Shown here in pieces: positions 28,700 through 36,458 of a stretch of DNA of 64,000 nucleotides. Positions within the stretch are counted from its first letter, which is position 1. Every line of letters starts with the position of its first letter. The notes under the pieces were generated by a model. That model saw only the letters and a program-made list of their open reading frames with translations, had not been told where the DNA came from and searched no databases. The DNA is from Mycolicibacterium sp. TY81 (GTDB lineage Bacteria; Actinomycetota; Actinomycetes; Mycobacteriales; Mycobacteriaceae), in the NCBI RefSeq assembly GCF_018326285.1, contig NZ_AP023362.1:4154001-4218000 (forward strand). The letters are read 5' to 3'. The translations under genes were made by a program, and so were the position numbers.

Positions 28700-30190
28700 G
28701 AGCAATGATCAGAACCTGTGGATGAGCCTTGGTAGGGCGGCGTGAATGTGGGCGCGCCTTCCCGGGGATGATCACAAGTCCAGTTCGTTTCTGATCAAGA
28801 CCGGCGTTGGCGCGCTGGTTGGGAAGGCACGCCCGTGCTCACCGTAGTTCACGATGTCGCGCAGGCCAACGACACCCGCAGCGGTGCCGGTCGGTCGTTG
28901 TTGGATGAGATTGTCCGCGACGGTGCCCGGCAGATGCTGGCCGCCGCTTTGCAGGCCGAGGTCGCCGCCTATGTCGACCAGTTCGTCGATCAGGTCGACG
29001 AGAATGGGCACCGGCTGGTGGTCCGCAACGGCCACCACAACGTCCGGGAGGTGCTCACCGGCGCTGGGGCGATCGAGGTGAAGGCGCCGCGGGTCAACGA
29101 CAAACGGGTCGATCCGGAAACCGGTGAGCGGCAACGATTCTCGTCGAAGATACTGCCGGCGTGGGCGCGTAAGTCCCCGCAGATGGCCGAGGTGCTGCCG
29201 TTGCTGTACCTGCATGGCCTGTCCAGCAGCGACTTCGGTCCGGCGTTGGAGCAGTTCCTCGGCTCGGGGGCGGGGCTCTCGGCTCCGGCGATCACCCGAC
29301 TGACCGCGCAGTGGCAGGACGAGGCCGCCGCGTTCGGCCGCCGGGACCTGTCGGGCACCGATTATGTGTACCTGTGGGTGGACGGCATCCATCTCAAGGT
29401 CCGCCTGGAGCAGGACAAACTGTGCCTGCTGGTGATGCTGGGGGGTGCGCGCCGACGGCCGCAAGGGAACTGGTCGCGCTGACCGACGGGTACCGCGAAT
29501 CAGCGGACTCGTGGGCGGATCTGCTGCGGGACTGCCGGCGCCGTGGCATGCGCGCCCCGGTGCTCGCGGTCGGGGACGGTGCTCTGGGGTTCTGGAAAGC
29601 GGTCCGTGAGGTGTTCCCCGATACCCGTGAGCAGCGGTGCTGGTTTCACAAGCAGGCCAATGTCCTTGCCGCACTACCGAAGTCGGCGCATCCGGGGGCG
29701 ATCGCGGCGATGCGGGAAATCGCGGGCGCCGAGGACATCGACCACGCGCAGGTCGCGGTCAAAGCCTTCGAACTGGACTACGGCGCCAAGTTCCCCAAGG
29801 CCGTGGCCAAGATCGTTGACGACCTCGATGTGCTGCTGGAGTTCTACCACTATCCCGCCGAGCACTGGGTACATCTGCGCACCACCAATCCGATCGAGTC
29901 GACCTTCGCCACGGTCCGGTTGCGCACCAAGGTCACCAAGGGGGCCGGGTTCCCGCGCGGCGGGTATCGCCATGGCCTACAAGCTCATTGACGCCGCACA
30001 AGCCCGCTGGCGGGCGGTGAACGCCCCGCACCTGGTCGCCCTGGTCCGGGCCGGAGCGGTGTTCCACAAAGGCAAACTGCTCGAACGACCCGTCGACATC
30101 ACCCCACCCGAACCGGCCGACAACCCGGCCACCCCGACCGGAACGGAGGTCGCCTGAAAAACACCAATCCACAGGTATTGACAATTACTC
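28700..30190 (+). mobile_element. IS256-family insertion sequence in the repeat-protein gene
   Basis: 1491 bp. The ends align: left GAGCAATGATCAGAACCTGT and right (reverse complement) GAGTAATTGTCAATACCTGT, both continuing GGAT. The 8 bases GGTGCCGC occur immediately on both sides (28692-28699 and 30191-30198), the duplication length normal for IS256. Removing the element and one copy restores the reading frame of the host gene. The transposase inside has two extra G bases and is broken as written. Confidence 0.92.
28835..30157 (+). pseudogene. IS256-family (mutator-type) transposase, two frameshifts
   Basis: The product should be a ~440-residue DDE transposase. Frame 1 covers MLTVVHDVAQ to LCLLVMLG; at 29440-29445 a run of six G replaces five. 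The middle (LVALTDGYRESADSWADLLR ... EQRCWFHKQANVL ... HLRTTNPIESTFATVR) is in another frame until 29940-29944, where five G replace four. The end (GIAMAYKLIDAAQARWR) returns to the first frame. The C-x2-H motif and mutator signature are intact. Both breaks are +1 in G runs, which could be real or a residual sequencing error in a repeated element. Confidence 0.85.
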
Positions 30191-30766
30191 GGTGCCGCTG
30201 GTCGACGTCCCACTAGTGCTTGAAGTACCGCCCGTACTCGAAGTGCCATTACTCGACGACGACTGACCATTGGAAGACGACGACTGACCGTTCGTCGAAG
30301 TCTGACCGGTATTGCCGGTCGTAGTCGTCACGCCAGTGGTGGTCGACGTCCCCGTCGATGACGTACCGTTCGTGCTCGACGTGCCGCCCGTCGTCGAACC
30401 ACCGGCAGTGCTCGACGTGCCGCTCGTGCTCGACGTGCCAGTCGTCGATGTGCCGCTCGTCGATGTACCACTGGTGGACGAAGTCGATGTGCCGGTGGTC
30501 GAACTGCCCGTCGTCGAAGTGTGACCAGTCGAGGACGACGACTGACCGTTAGACGATGTGCTGCCCCCTGTCGGGGCCAAGGGGAGCTCGCCGACGGTGC
30601 CGAGACCGTACGATGTCAGCTCCACTCTGAATTCAGGCGGCTGCTGCTGGTAATAAGCCCCAGCCACGATAGCCAGTGAGCCGGCGAGGAGCCTGGCCCC
30701 AGCACGGCGAATTGGATACGCCGGACGTTCTTTTGGCTGCGACGAAGTGGAATCGTTTTCAGTCAT
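30185..30766 (-). pseudogene. Mucin-like Ser/Thr/Gly repeat protein 1, 5' part
   Basis: 192 native codons plus GAG-TAA supplied by the IS256 end. The N-terminus MTENDSTSSQPKERPAYPIR continues RAGARLLAGSLAIVAGAYY, a basic region plus one hydrophobic segment (signal anchor or signal peptide), then the conserved block FRVELTSYGLGTVGELPLAP and the Ser/Thr/Gly repeats. The first ~65 residues are more than half identical to those of repeat protein 2 (34554-35873). GGGGAGGGG lies at good distance from the ATG. The truncated protein could still be made and displayed, but lacks the hydrophobic C-terminus. Confidence 0.8.
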
Positions 30767-30809
30767 TATCAGACCCCTCCCCGACCGCCCCGATGCTGCC
30801 GGTCACTTA

Positions 30810-30838
30810 ATGCTGGTCCTATCTGGAGGTTAAGTCAA
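30810..30838 (-). promoter_or_regulatory. Conserved promoter of repeat protein 1
   Basis: On the minus strand TTGACT (30838-30833), 17 bp, then CAGCAT (30815-30810). The same spacing and near-identical boxes precede repeat protein 2 (35942-35914), although the spacer sequence differs. Flanking blocks GCTGAAGAAACGATGTGA and CCCCGATG are shared as well. The start would give a leader of roughly 37 nt. The rest of 30839-31041 is AT-rich and shows no gene. Confidence 0.55.
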
Positions 30839-31113
30839 TATTCGCTGAAGAAACGATGTGACCCAATTTTGGTCATCATTTACCGAATCTATCGGGCGTC
30901 GATGCGCGTAGAAACCCTGGCCATAAATTGCCCGATGCGGAAAATTATGACCCCCGAACAAGACGGTGAGCCGAACTCAGAAAAACAGTATTTGCACAGT
31001 TCAAAGCCGACTATTGCGAATCACCCACCGTTCGAGATGACGGGACTTGACCCCGTGTGTTGGACACGCTGAATCCCGCAAGGTTGGCGGGGGAAGCGAG
31101 ATGATCCACCACG

Positions 31114-31447
31114 ATGGCAAGGAAAAATTACCCTGACGAGTTCAAACGGGACGCGGTAGCGCTGTACCGAGACACCGAGGGCGCCACGATCACGCAGATC
31201 GCCGACGAACTCGGCATCTCCGGTGTGACGCTCTCAGCGTGGTGCAAAGCCGCCGGGGTGCCGATCAGGCACCGCAACCCCACCGCAGCAGCACAGCCGA
31301 GCCCCGGCGTTGAGACCCCCAGAGCAGGAGCTGGCCCGGCTACGGGCCGAGAACAAGGCGTTACGCGCCACGGAGGCTCGGTTGTCTACCGAGCGTGACA
31401 TTCTGCGGTCGGCGGCCAAGTATTTCGCCGGGGAGACGAACTGGTGA
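31114..31447 (+). pseudogene. IS3-family transposase OrfA, frameshifted
   Basis: The first ~68 residues (MARKNYPDEFKRDAVALYRD ... DELGISGVTLSAWCKAAGVP) are the helix-turn-helix of OrfA. At the C run 31316-31320 (ACCCCCAGAG) an extra base throws the frame into unrelated sequence that ends at 31398. The natural C-terminus (EQELARLRAENKALRATEAR ... AAKYFAGETNW, stop 31447) is readable in the next frame, with its coiled-coil heptads. Its stop overlaps the GTG of orfB. Confidence 0.82.
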
Positions 31448-32343
31448 GCCGCTTCCAGTTCGTCGCCGACCACCTGCACACCTTCGAGGTGAAGTGGCTG
31501 TGCGCAGTCGTCGAGGTTGCGCGTTCATCGTTCTACGCCTGGTTGGCCGCTGCCGACGGACGCGCCGCCCGCCAGGCCGCTGACAAGGCGCTGGCCGCGC
31601 GTATCCGCACCGTGCACGATGAGGACAACACCTACGGGGCGCCGCGGATCACCGCTGAACTCAACGACGGTGCACCCGACGGTGAGCGGGTCAACCACAA
31701 GCGGGTGGCCCGGGTCATGCGCAGTGCCGGGATCGCCGGCTACCGCCGCCGGCGACGGGTGAAGACCACCACGCCGGATCCGGCCAAACAGAAAGTCCCG
31801 GACCTGCTCAACCGGGACTTCACCGCCGCGGCACCCAACGTCAAGTACGTCGGCGACATCACCTACCTGCCATTGGCAAGCGGTTCGAATCTGTATCTGG
31901 CGACCGTGATCGACTGCTTCTCCGGACGGGTGGCGGGGTGGGCGATCGCCGAGCACATGCGCACCGAACTGGTCGAAGATGCCCTCAAAGCCGCTGCGGC
32001 GCTGCGCGGCTCCCTGACCGGTGCAGTGTTCCACACAGATCACGGAAGTCAGTACACCTCAAGGGATTTCGCGAACCTCTGCCGTGACTTGGAGGTCACC
32101 CAGTCTATGGGTGGCGTCGGGTCAAGTGCCGATAACGCGCTGGCCGAATCGTTCAACGCCGCCCTCAAACGCGAGATCCTGCAGGACCGCAGCCACTGGC
32201 CCGACGCTGCTACCTGCCGCCGCGAAGTGTTCCGCTGGCTGGCTCGCTACAACACCAAACGACGGCACTCCCGGTGCCGCTATTCCAGCCCTGCGACCTA
32301 CGAAAGGACCCTAACACCGGCTACGCTGCCAGTAGCCGCGTAA
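31444..32343 (+). CDS. IS3-family transposase OrfB
   Basis: 299 residues, GTG start overlapping the end of orfA by 4 bp. The HTH_21 region (DEDNTYGAPRITAEL) precedes the rve integrase core: YVGDITYLPL with the first Asp, FHTDHGSQYTS with the second and DNALAESFNAALKREIL with the Glu, so the DDE triad is complete. With OrfA broken, transposition would need OrfA from another copy. Overlap of orfA and orfB by GTGA suggests translational coupling rather than slippage in this group. Confidence 0.9.
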   Translation: MSRFQFVADHLHTFEVKWLCAVVEVARSSFYAWLAAADGRAARQAADKALAARIRTVHDEDNTYGAPRITAELNDGAPDGERVNHKRVARVMRSAGIAGYRRRRRVKTTTPDPAKQKVPDLLNRDFTAAAPNVKYVGDITYLPLASGSNLYLATVIDCFSGRVAGWAIAEHMRTELVEDALKAAAALRGSLTGAVFHTDHGSQYTSRDFANLCRDLEVTQSMGGVGSSADNALAESFNAALKREILQDRSHWPDAATCRREVFRWLARYNTKRRHSRCRYSSPATYERTLTPATLPVAA

Positions 32344-32383
32344 CCACAAATCCCGTGTCCACTACATGGGGGCAAGGCCCGAC

Positions 32384-32800
32384 CCTCAACACACCCGAGG
32401 CGAGGCAATTTCCGCAGTGTCGACGCACTTCGGATAAACGAATCCTCCGTAAATTAACCACTGAATCCAACAAAAATTGACATGTTTGCCATAATTGCCA
32501 CTCGCAGAAATTCATCCGTTCGGCGTACCCGATACAAAAACACTCAGAGGCGCAACTTTCGTCAACAATCGAACAGCGGCGCAGGAATTGATCACCAGCG
32601 GCCAAAAAGAGTCCGTTGACGGTTGCCAAGACGAATCTGATGGCGCACAGTCACCCGATCGGCCCGTAGCGTGATTTGCCATCGAGCTAGCTGGTCAGCC
32701 ACGATTCAATTCCGGCGCCACCTATGTGAATAGATCGCCGCAACACCTCCGCGCAATCCATGCCCTCAGGCAACGGTGTGGGCCACTCAGCGCCGGATCG
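32384..32800. other. AT-rich intergenic stretch, no gene seen
   Basis: About 420 bp after the IS3 end and before the HTTM stop codon. It is visibly richer in A+T than the flanking core genome (for example AAATTAACCACTGAATCCAA near 32451), as is 30839-31041 on the other side of the element. I see no ORF with a ribosome site, no strong hairpin and no RNA gene. Confidence 0.6.
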
Positions 32801-33982
32801 TTACGAGAGCACCGCCGGCGCGTCGGTATCCCGCGGTGCAGCGGGCACACTTCCTGTCTTGGTCACATCGGCTGGCGCGGCCGCCATGCCAGGGTCCCGG
32901 CGGCCAAAGGCCTGACCGTCCTCGACCACGTCCGCGGGCGACGGAGAATCAGGCAGATTCCCGGCCGCGGCGGCATCGCGACCGTCATCAGGGTCGGCTG
33001 TACCCACGGCCATCGCCTCGGCCGAATCCTTCCGTCGCATCACCGACCAAACGCGCCGCCTGAAGTCCAGCGCGATGGCCCTCGACCGCTCCCACGGCAC
33101 GAACGAGAGGTACAGCACGAACATCGCCATGGAGAAGAACCCGACCACCATGGTCAGCATGATCGTCAGGTGAAGGAATACACCGGCGATCAATACCCTT
33201 GTGCGCCAACGCTTATTCCACACCAGCACGCCGATCGCAAACTCAATCAGCAGAGTGCCCCAGGTCATGGCATTTGCCACCAGCGGGGTGTTGGCCATCC
33301 AATGTGGTGTGGGCAGAATGAGCATGTCGTCGAGCCGCAGCGTGTATGAAACTGCGGTTCCGTTCTGCCAGGTGTCGCCATGCAGCTTCGAGATCACGGT
33401 CCCGATGTAGATGATCGAAACTTGAACCTGCAGGAGCCGCAACGGCCACATCTTGATCTTTTGCGCAGACCAGAAGGTCCCCATCTGGCGCCGCTGATCC
33501 AGCGACAGCGCCGCACCGCACGGCGACAGCGCCAAATACAGCGACAGAATGCGGATCAATGCGTCGCCTGAATTGAAGATCCAGGGGTTACGCCGCTCGA
33601 ATGACATGATCAGGACGAAAACCACGATCGATGCGAGTCGGCTGTGCCAGCCGAAGGTCATGACGATCGACGCCACCATCAACACGATCCAGCCGATCAA
33701 GAACGCCTGGTGGCTCTGGTAGACGTAGAACAAGCCCCACAAGAACGGGTACGTCGGCGCTTCCGGCACGATCCCGTCGACACCGAATTTGTCGTACAAA
33801 TCGATGCCCAGTTCCAGTGACCACAGAAAAGCCAAGACACCGAAGGCAATACGGATGATGCCGAGGGTGTATCCCGGCTCAGTACGGAACCAGAAGGAGC
33901 GCCAGGCACGCACCGCGTCGCGACTCGACTCACCCATCTTCGCAACCGCAGCGTTCAAGTACCGATCGACCGAGATAGTCAC
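32801..33982 (-). CDS. HTTM (vitamin K-dependent gamma-carboxylase-like) membrane protein
   Basis: 393 residues. Multiple transmembrane helices (TLGIIRIAFGVLAFLWSLEL, FLIGWIVLMVASIVMTF, LIAGVFLHLTIMLTMVVGFF) with HTTM-type motifs SFERRNPWIFNSGDAL near residue 130 and ISKLHGDTWQNGTAVSY near 197-213. The Lys-Leu-x-x-x-Trp of the latter corresponds by eye to the KKLDADW region of human gamma-glutamyl carboxylase, which holds its catalytic lysine. The lumenal beta-domain of the human enzyme is absent. A Pro/Ala/Asp-rich cytosolic tail closes the protein. GTG start overlaps the preceding gene (GTGA). Enzymatic activity is inference; HTTM proteins in bacteria are largely uncharacterised. Confidence 0.8.
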   Translation of the reverse strand: MTISVDRYLNAAVAKMGESSRDAVRAWRSFWFRTEPGYTLGIIRIAFGVLAFLWSLELGIDLYDKFGVDGIVPEAPTYPFLWGLFYVYQSHQAFLIGWIVLMVASIVMTFGWHSRLASIVVFVLIMSFERRNPWIFNSGDALIRILSLYLALSPCGAALSLDQRRQMGTFWSAQKIKMWPLRLLQVQVSIIYIGTVISKLHGDTWQNGTAVSYTLRLDDMLILPTPHWMANTPLVANAMTWGTLLIEFAIGVLVWNKRWRTRVLIAGVFLHLTIMLTMVVGFFSMAMFVLYLSFVPWERSRAIALDFRRRVWSVMRRKDSAEAMAVGTADPDDGRDAAAAGNLPDSPSPADVVEDGQAFGRRDPGMAAAPADVTKTGSVPAAPRDTDAPAVLS

Positions 33983-34536
33983 GATGCCCCAAACTTCCAG
34001 TCATACAAGATTTTTCGCGGATGATCAGATGGAACTGGCTTACCAGGGGGTGCAAGTGGATATGTTTCAGAGAAAATGGTCACCCCCACGGGCTTCTCTC
34101 CTGGCTTCATCAGTTTGCGCACCACCCACATCGCATAAGCGGGCCGAGTCACCGGCTCGTTTATCAACTGCTCCTTGAACTTCCGCCAGCGGTCCCAGTA
34201 GAACGCCCCTACCAGGGATCGGTCGTTCTCGAACTTCCACACCCGCCGTTGACCGTTGTTGTAGAGCACCCACGTCTCAACTTCGGGCACCGACATCGGC
34301 GGATTCGGTGAGAACATCCCCCATGTTTGATCCAAGCCAGTGGACCTCGCGACCGGCTGCAGTGCCGGCATCAACGTGTCCTTGATAGGCGAATTCGGAA
34401 TGCTCCAGGTCACGGCCACCAGGAGCACGATGATGATGCCGAAGCTGGCAAGTGCCTCCCGCAGGTTAGACCTGCGGGAGGCGTGCCGCCCCAGCGACTT
34501 GTCAGCAAATCGTCGCGAACGGGACATTCTCAGCAT
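33979..34536 (-). CDS. HTTM partner membrane protein (W-x-MFxPNP type)
   Basis: 185 residues. A basic N-terminus is followed by one transmembrane helix (LASFGIIIVLLVAVTWSIP) and an extracytoplasmic domain with TGLDQTWGMFSPNPP. The W-x-MF-x-PNP motif is typical of proteins encoded next to or fused to HTTM proteins (DUF5819-like). The domain continues with beta-type sequence (VETWVLYNNGQRRVWKF) and ends WKFGAS. Its stop overlaps the HTTM start, and its ATG lies 17 bp after the repeat-protein stop, so the three form one operon. It may present or position the substrate of the HTTM protein; no activity is known to me. Confidence 0.75.
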   Translation of the reverse strand: MLRMSRSRRFADKSLGRHASRRSNLREALASFGIIIVLLVAVTWSIPNSPIKDTLMPALQPVARSTGLDQTWGMFSPNPPMSVPEVETWVLYNNGQRRVWKFENDRSLVGAFYWDRWRKFKEQLINEPVTRPAYAMWVVRKLMKPGEKPVGVTIFSETYPLAPPGKPVPSDHPRKILYDWKFGAS

Positions 34537-34553
34537 CGTAGAACCAGCGACCC

Positions 34554-35873
34554 TTAGATTTGGACGTTTCCGCCGGTAAGGATGCCGAGGACTCCGTTAC
34601 CGATGTTCACCACCAAATCAAGGATTCCCTGCAGCAACCCGAAGAGGAAGCTGAACAAGTCGCCCGACGGAGGGGGTGTCCCAGTTGTCGAACTCGTTGT
34701 CGAGCCTGTGGTCGTCGAACCCGTAGTTGTCGAACCGGTGGTCGTTGAACCCGTGGTCGTTGAACCCGTGGTCGTCTGGCCGGTGGTCGACGAGTTTCCG
34801 TTCGAGTTGCCGTTCGAGCTTGAGGACTGACCATTCGACGAAGACGACTGACCATTCGAACTCGAAGACTGACCGTTCGACGAAGACGACTGACCGTTCG
34901 AGCTTGAGGATTGGCCGTTCGACGAAGACGACTGACCGTTCGAGCTTGAGGACTGGCCATTCGAACTCGAAGACTGACCGTTCGAGCTGGACGATTGGCC
35001 ATTCGAAGACGACGACTGACCGTTCGAACTCGACGAAGACGACGACTGACCATTCGAACTCGAAGACTGACCGTTCGAGCTGGAGGACTGGCCATTCGAG
35101 CTGGACGATTGGCCATTCGAAGACGACGACTGACCGTTCGAACTCGACGAAGACGACGACTGACCATTCGAACTCGAAGACTGACCGTTCGAGCTGGAGG
35201 ACTGGCCATTCGACGAAGACGACTGACCGTTGGTCGACGACTGACCACTCGATGAAGACGATTGTCCGTTTGAACTCGACGACTGCCCGTTCGACGAGGA
35301 TGACTGGCCGTTAGACGAAGACGACTGACCATTCGTCGTCGACTGCCCAGTATTGCCCGTCGTGGTCGACTGCCCGTTGGAGCTGGAGGACTGGCCATTC
35401 GAGCTGGACGACTGACCATTCGAAGACGTACTACCAGTCGACGTCGACGACGTCGACTGACCGTTCGAGCTCGACGACTGACCATTCGAGCTCGACGACT
35501 GACCATTCGAGCTCGACGACTGACCATTCGAAGACGTACTACCAGTCGACGTCGACGACGTCGACTGACCACTCGAACCAGTCGAGCTGGACGACTGACC
35601 GTTCGACGAAGACGACTGACCATTCGAACTCGACGACTGACCATTCGACGAAGACGACTGACCGTTCGTCGTGCTCGGAGCCAAGGGAAGGTCGCCGACC
35701 GTCCCATAGCCCACTGACGCAAGCTCCACTCTGTAGTCGGTGGTTGGCAGCTGGCAGTAGACGCCAGCGGTGATTGCTAGAGAGCCGGCGAGCAGCCTGG
35801 CTCCCGCTCGGCGAACCGGGTACGTCGGCCGCACCTTGGATCCCGCCGAAGTTGAATCTTTTTCACTCATCAT
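34554..35873 (-). CDS. Mucin-like Ser/Asn/Gln/Gly repeat protein 2
   Basis: 439 residues. N-terminus MMSEKDSTSAGSKVRPTYPV, then RRAGARLLAGSLAITAGVYC (one hydrophobic segment), the block YRVELASVGYGTVGDLPLAP, then ~45 heptads of NGQSSSS (21-bp units), a TTTGS stretch, and a hydrophobic C-terminus (SGDLFSFLFGLLQGILDLVV ... GILTGGNVQI). Same architecture as repeat protein 1. A longer frame to 35975 was rejected because it runs through the promoter; GAGAGGAG stands just before the ATG at 35873. Very few Glu residues outside the N-terminus. Probably anchored at both ends of a flexible stalk in the envelope; function unknown. Confidence 0.8.
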   Translation of the reverse strand: MMSEKDSTSAGSKVRPTYPVRRAGARLLAGSLAITAGVYCQLPTTDYRVELASVGYGTVGDLPLAPSTTNGQSSSSNGQSSSSNGQSSSSNGQSSSSTGSSGQSTSSTSTGSTSSNGQSSSSNGQSSSSNGQSSSSNGQSTSSTSTGSTSSNGQSSSSNGQSSSSNGQSTTTGNTGQSTTNGQSSSSNGQSSSSNGQSSSSNGQSSSSSGQSSTNGQSSSSNGQSSSSNGQSSSSNGQSSSSSSSNGQSSSSNGQSSSSNGQSSSSNGQSSSSNGQSSSSSSSNGQSSSSNGQSSSSNGQSSSSNGQSSSSNGQSSSSNGQSSSSNGQSSSSNGQSSSSNGQSSSSNGQSSSSNGNSNGNSSTTGQTTTGSTTTGSTTTGSTTTGSTTTGSTTSSTTGTPPPSGDLFSFLFGLLQGILDLVVNIGNGVLGILTGGNVQI

Positions 35874-35913
35874 CAGGCTCCTCTCCGGCCGCCCCGATGC
35901 CGCCGGAATTCCA

Positions 35914-35942
35914 ATGTTGGACCTGCATTTGCCAATAGTCAA
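35914..35942 (-). promoter_or_regulatory. Conserved promoter of repeat protein 2 operon
   Basis: TTGACT (35942-35937), 17 bp, CAACAT (35919-35914) on the minus strand, the same layout as before repeat protein 1. The shared blocks around it (TTCGCTGA-GAAA-AATGTGA upstream, CCCCGATGCCGCCGG downstream) point to common regulation of the two paralogues and, here, of the HTTM pair behind them. Confidence 0.55.
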
Positions 35943-36458
35943 CGTTCGCTGAGAAAGCAATGTGATATCTACCATGGTGGAATATTTCTCACGAACAGAG
36001 TCGAATTCAACGCTCTCGACTAATCAAGATCGAGAATCAAAAATAATTTACAGCAATAGATAATTAACGTACGAGCAGTATGTTCTGTACTCACTTTCCA
36101 TCATATAAGCAGGTAGATGGCCCGCTTTTTGGGCTAAATAACACCAATGAAGTATTTTCAGCAATCCCCCAGCTTCGCCAATGCTGGCGCCCAGCCGATC
36201 TTGAACCACTCCGACTACGGCTCAGACCGCAGATTCAGAGGCAATAATTGACCTCATTGCGTAAATGTTTGCAGTTCGCGAGAAATTAATCCCGGCGAGT
36301 CAGCTGATACGTAAATCGGCTGCTCGAATAGGTCCGCAGGTATCGCCGCGAGCCACGCCGGGAAGACCACCCGCCTCCTGGCGACCGACGACCGAGACCC
36401 GCCCCCGGACCGATACGGGCCGTACCAAGAAAGAGAATTTGCTGAAACCGGCCGTTGC
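35943..36458. other. AT-rich intergenic stretch, no gene seen
   Basis: Some 500 bp between the repeat-protein promoter and the ABC permease stop. The part 35980-36260 is strongly AT-rich compared with the flanks (AAAAATAATTTACAGCAATA near 36040). A small hairpin, GCCC-GCTTTTT-GGGC, lies near 36120-36135. No ORF with a convincing start was found. The change back to high GC near 36330 may mark the border of the acquired segment. Confidence 0.55.

Larger units (their letters stand above)
31042..32380 (+). mobile_element. IS3-family insertion sequence with target duplication
   Basis: 1339 bp. Terminal repeats: left GGGACTTGACCCCGTGTGTT and right (reverse complement) GGGCCTTGCCCCCATGTAGT, both continuing GGACACG. 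GAC flanks both ends (31039-31041 and 32381-32383), the 3-bp duplication usual for IS3. It sits between repeat protein 1 and the HTTM gene. orfB is intact but orfA has an extra base. Confidence 0.9.

Noticed and set aside
26225..28700. Possible CRISPR array, because of regularly repeated short units
   Set aside because: The repeats are direct tandem coding units in one frame, without unique spacers, and no cas gene is nearby.
32801..33982. Calling the HTTM protein a true vitamin K-dependent gamma-carboxylase
   Set aside because: The lumenal domain of the animal enzyme is absent and the neighbouring stalk proteins have few Glu residues; only the membrane fold and lysine motif are similar.
34607..35722. 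Arg/Ser-rich minus-strand ORF overlapping repeat protein 2
   Set aside because: Shadow frame of the 21-bp repeats; the real frame has the conserved N-terminus, Shine-Dalgarno sequence and promoter.
36120..36135. Small GCCC-loop-GGGC hairpin as a terminator
   Set aside because: Only four base pairs, and no gene ends close to it.
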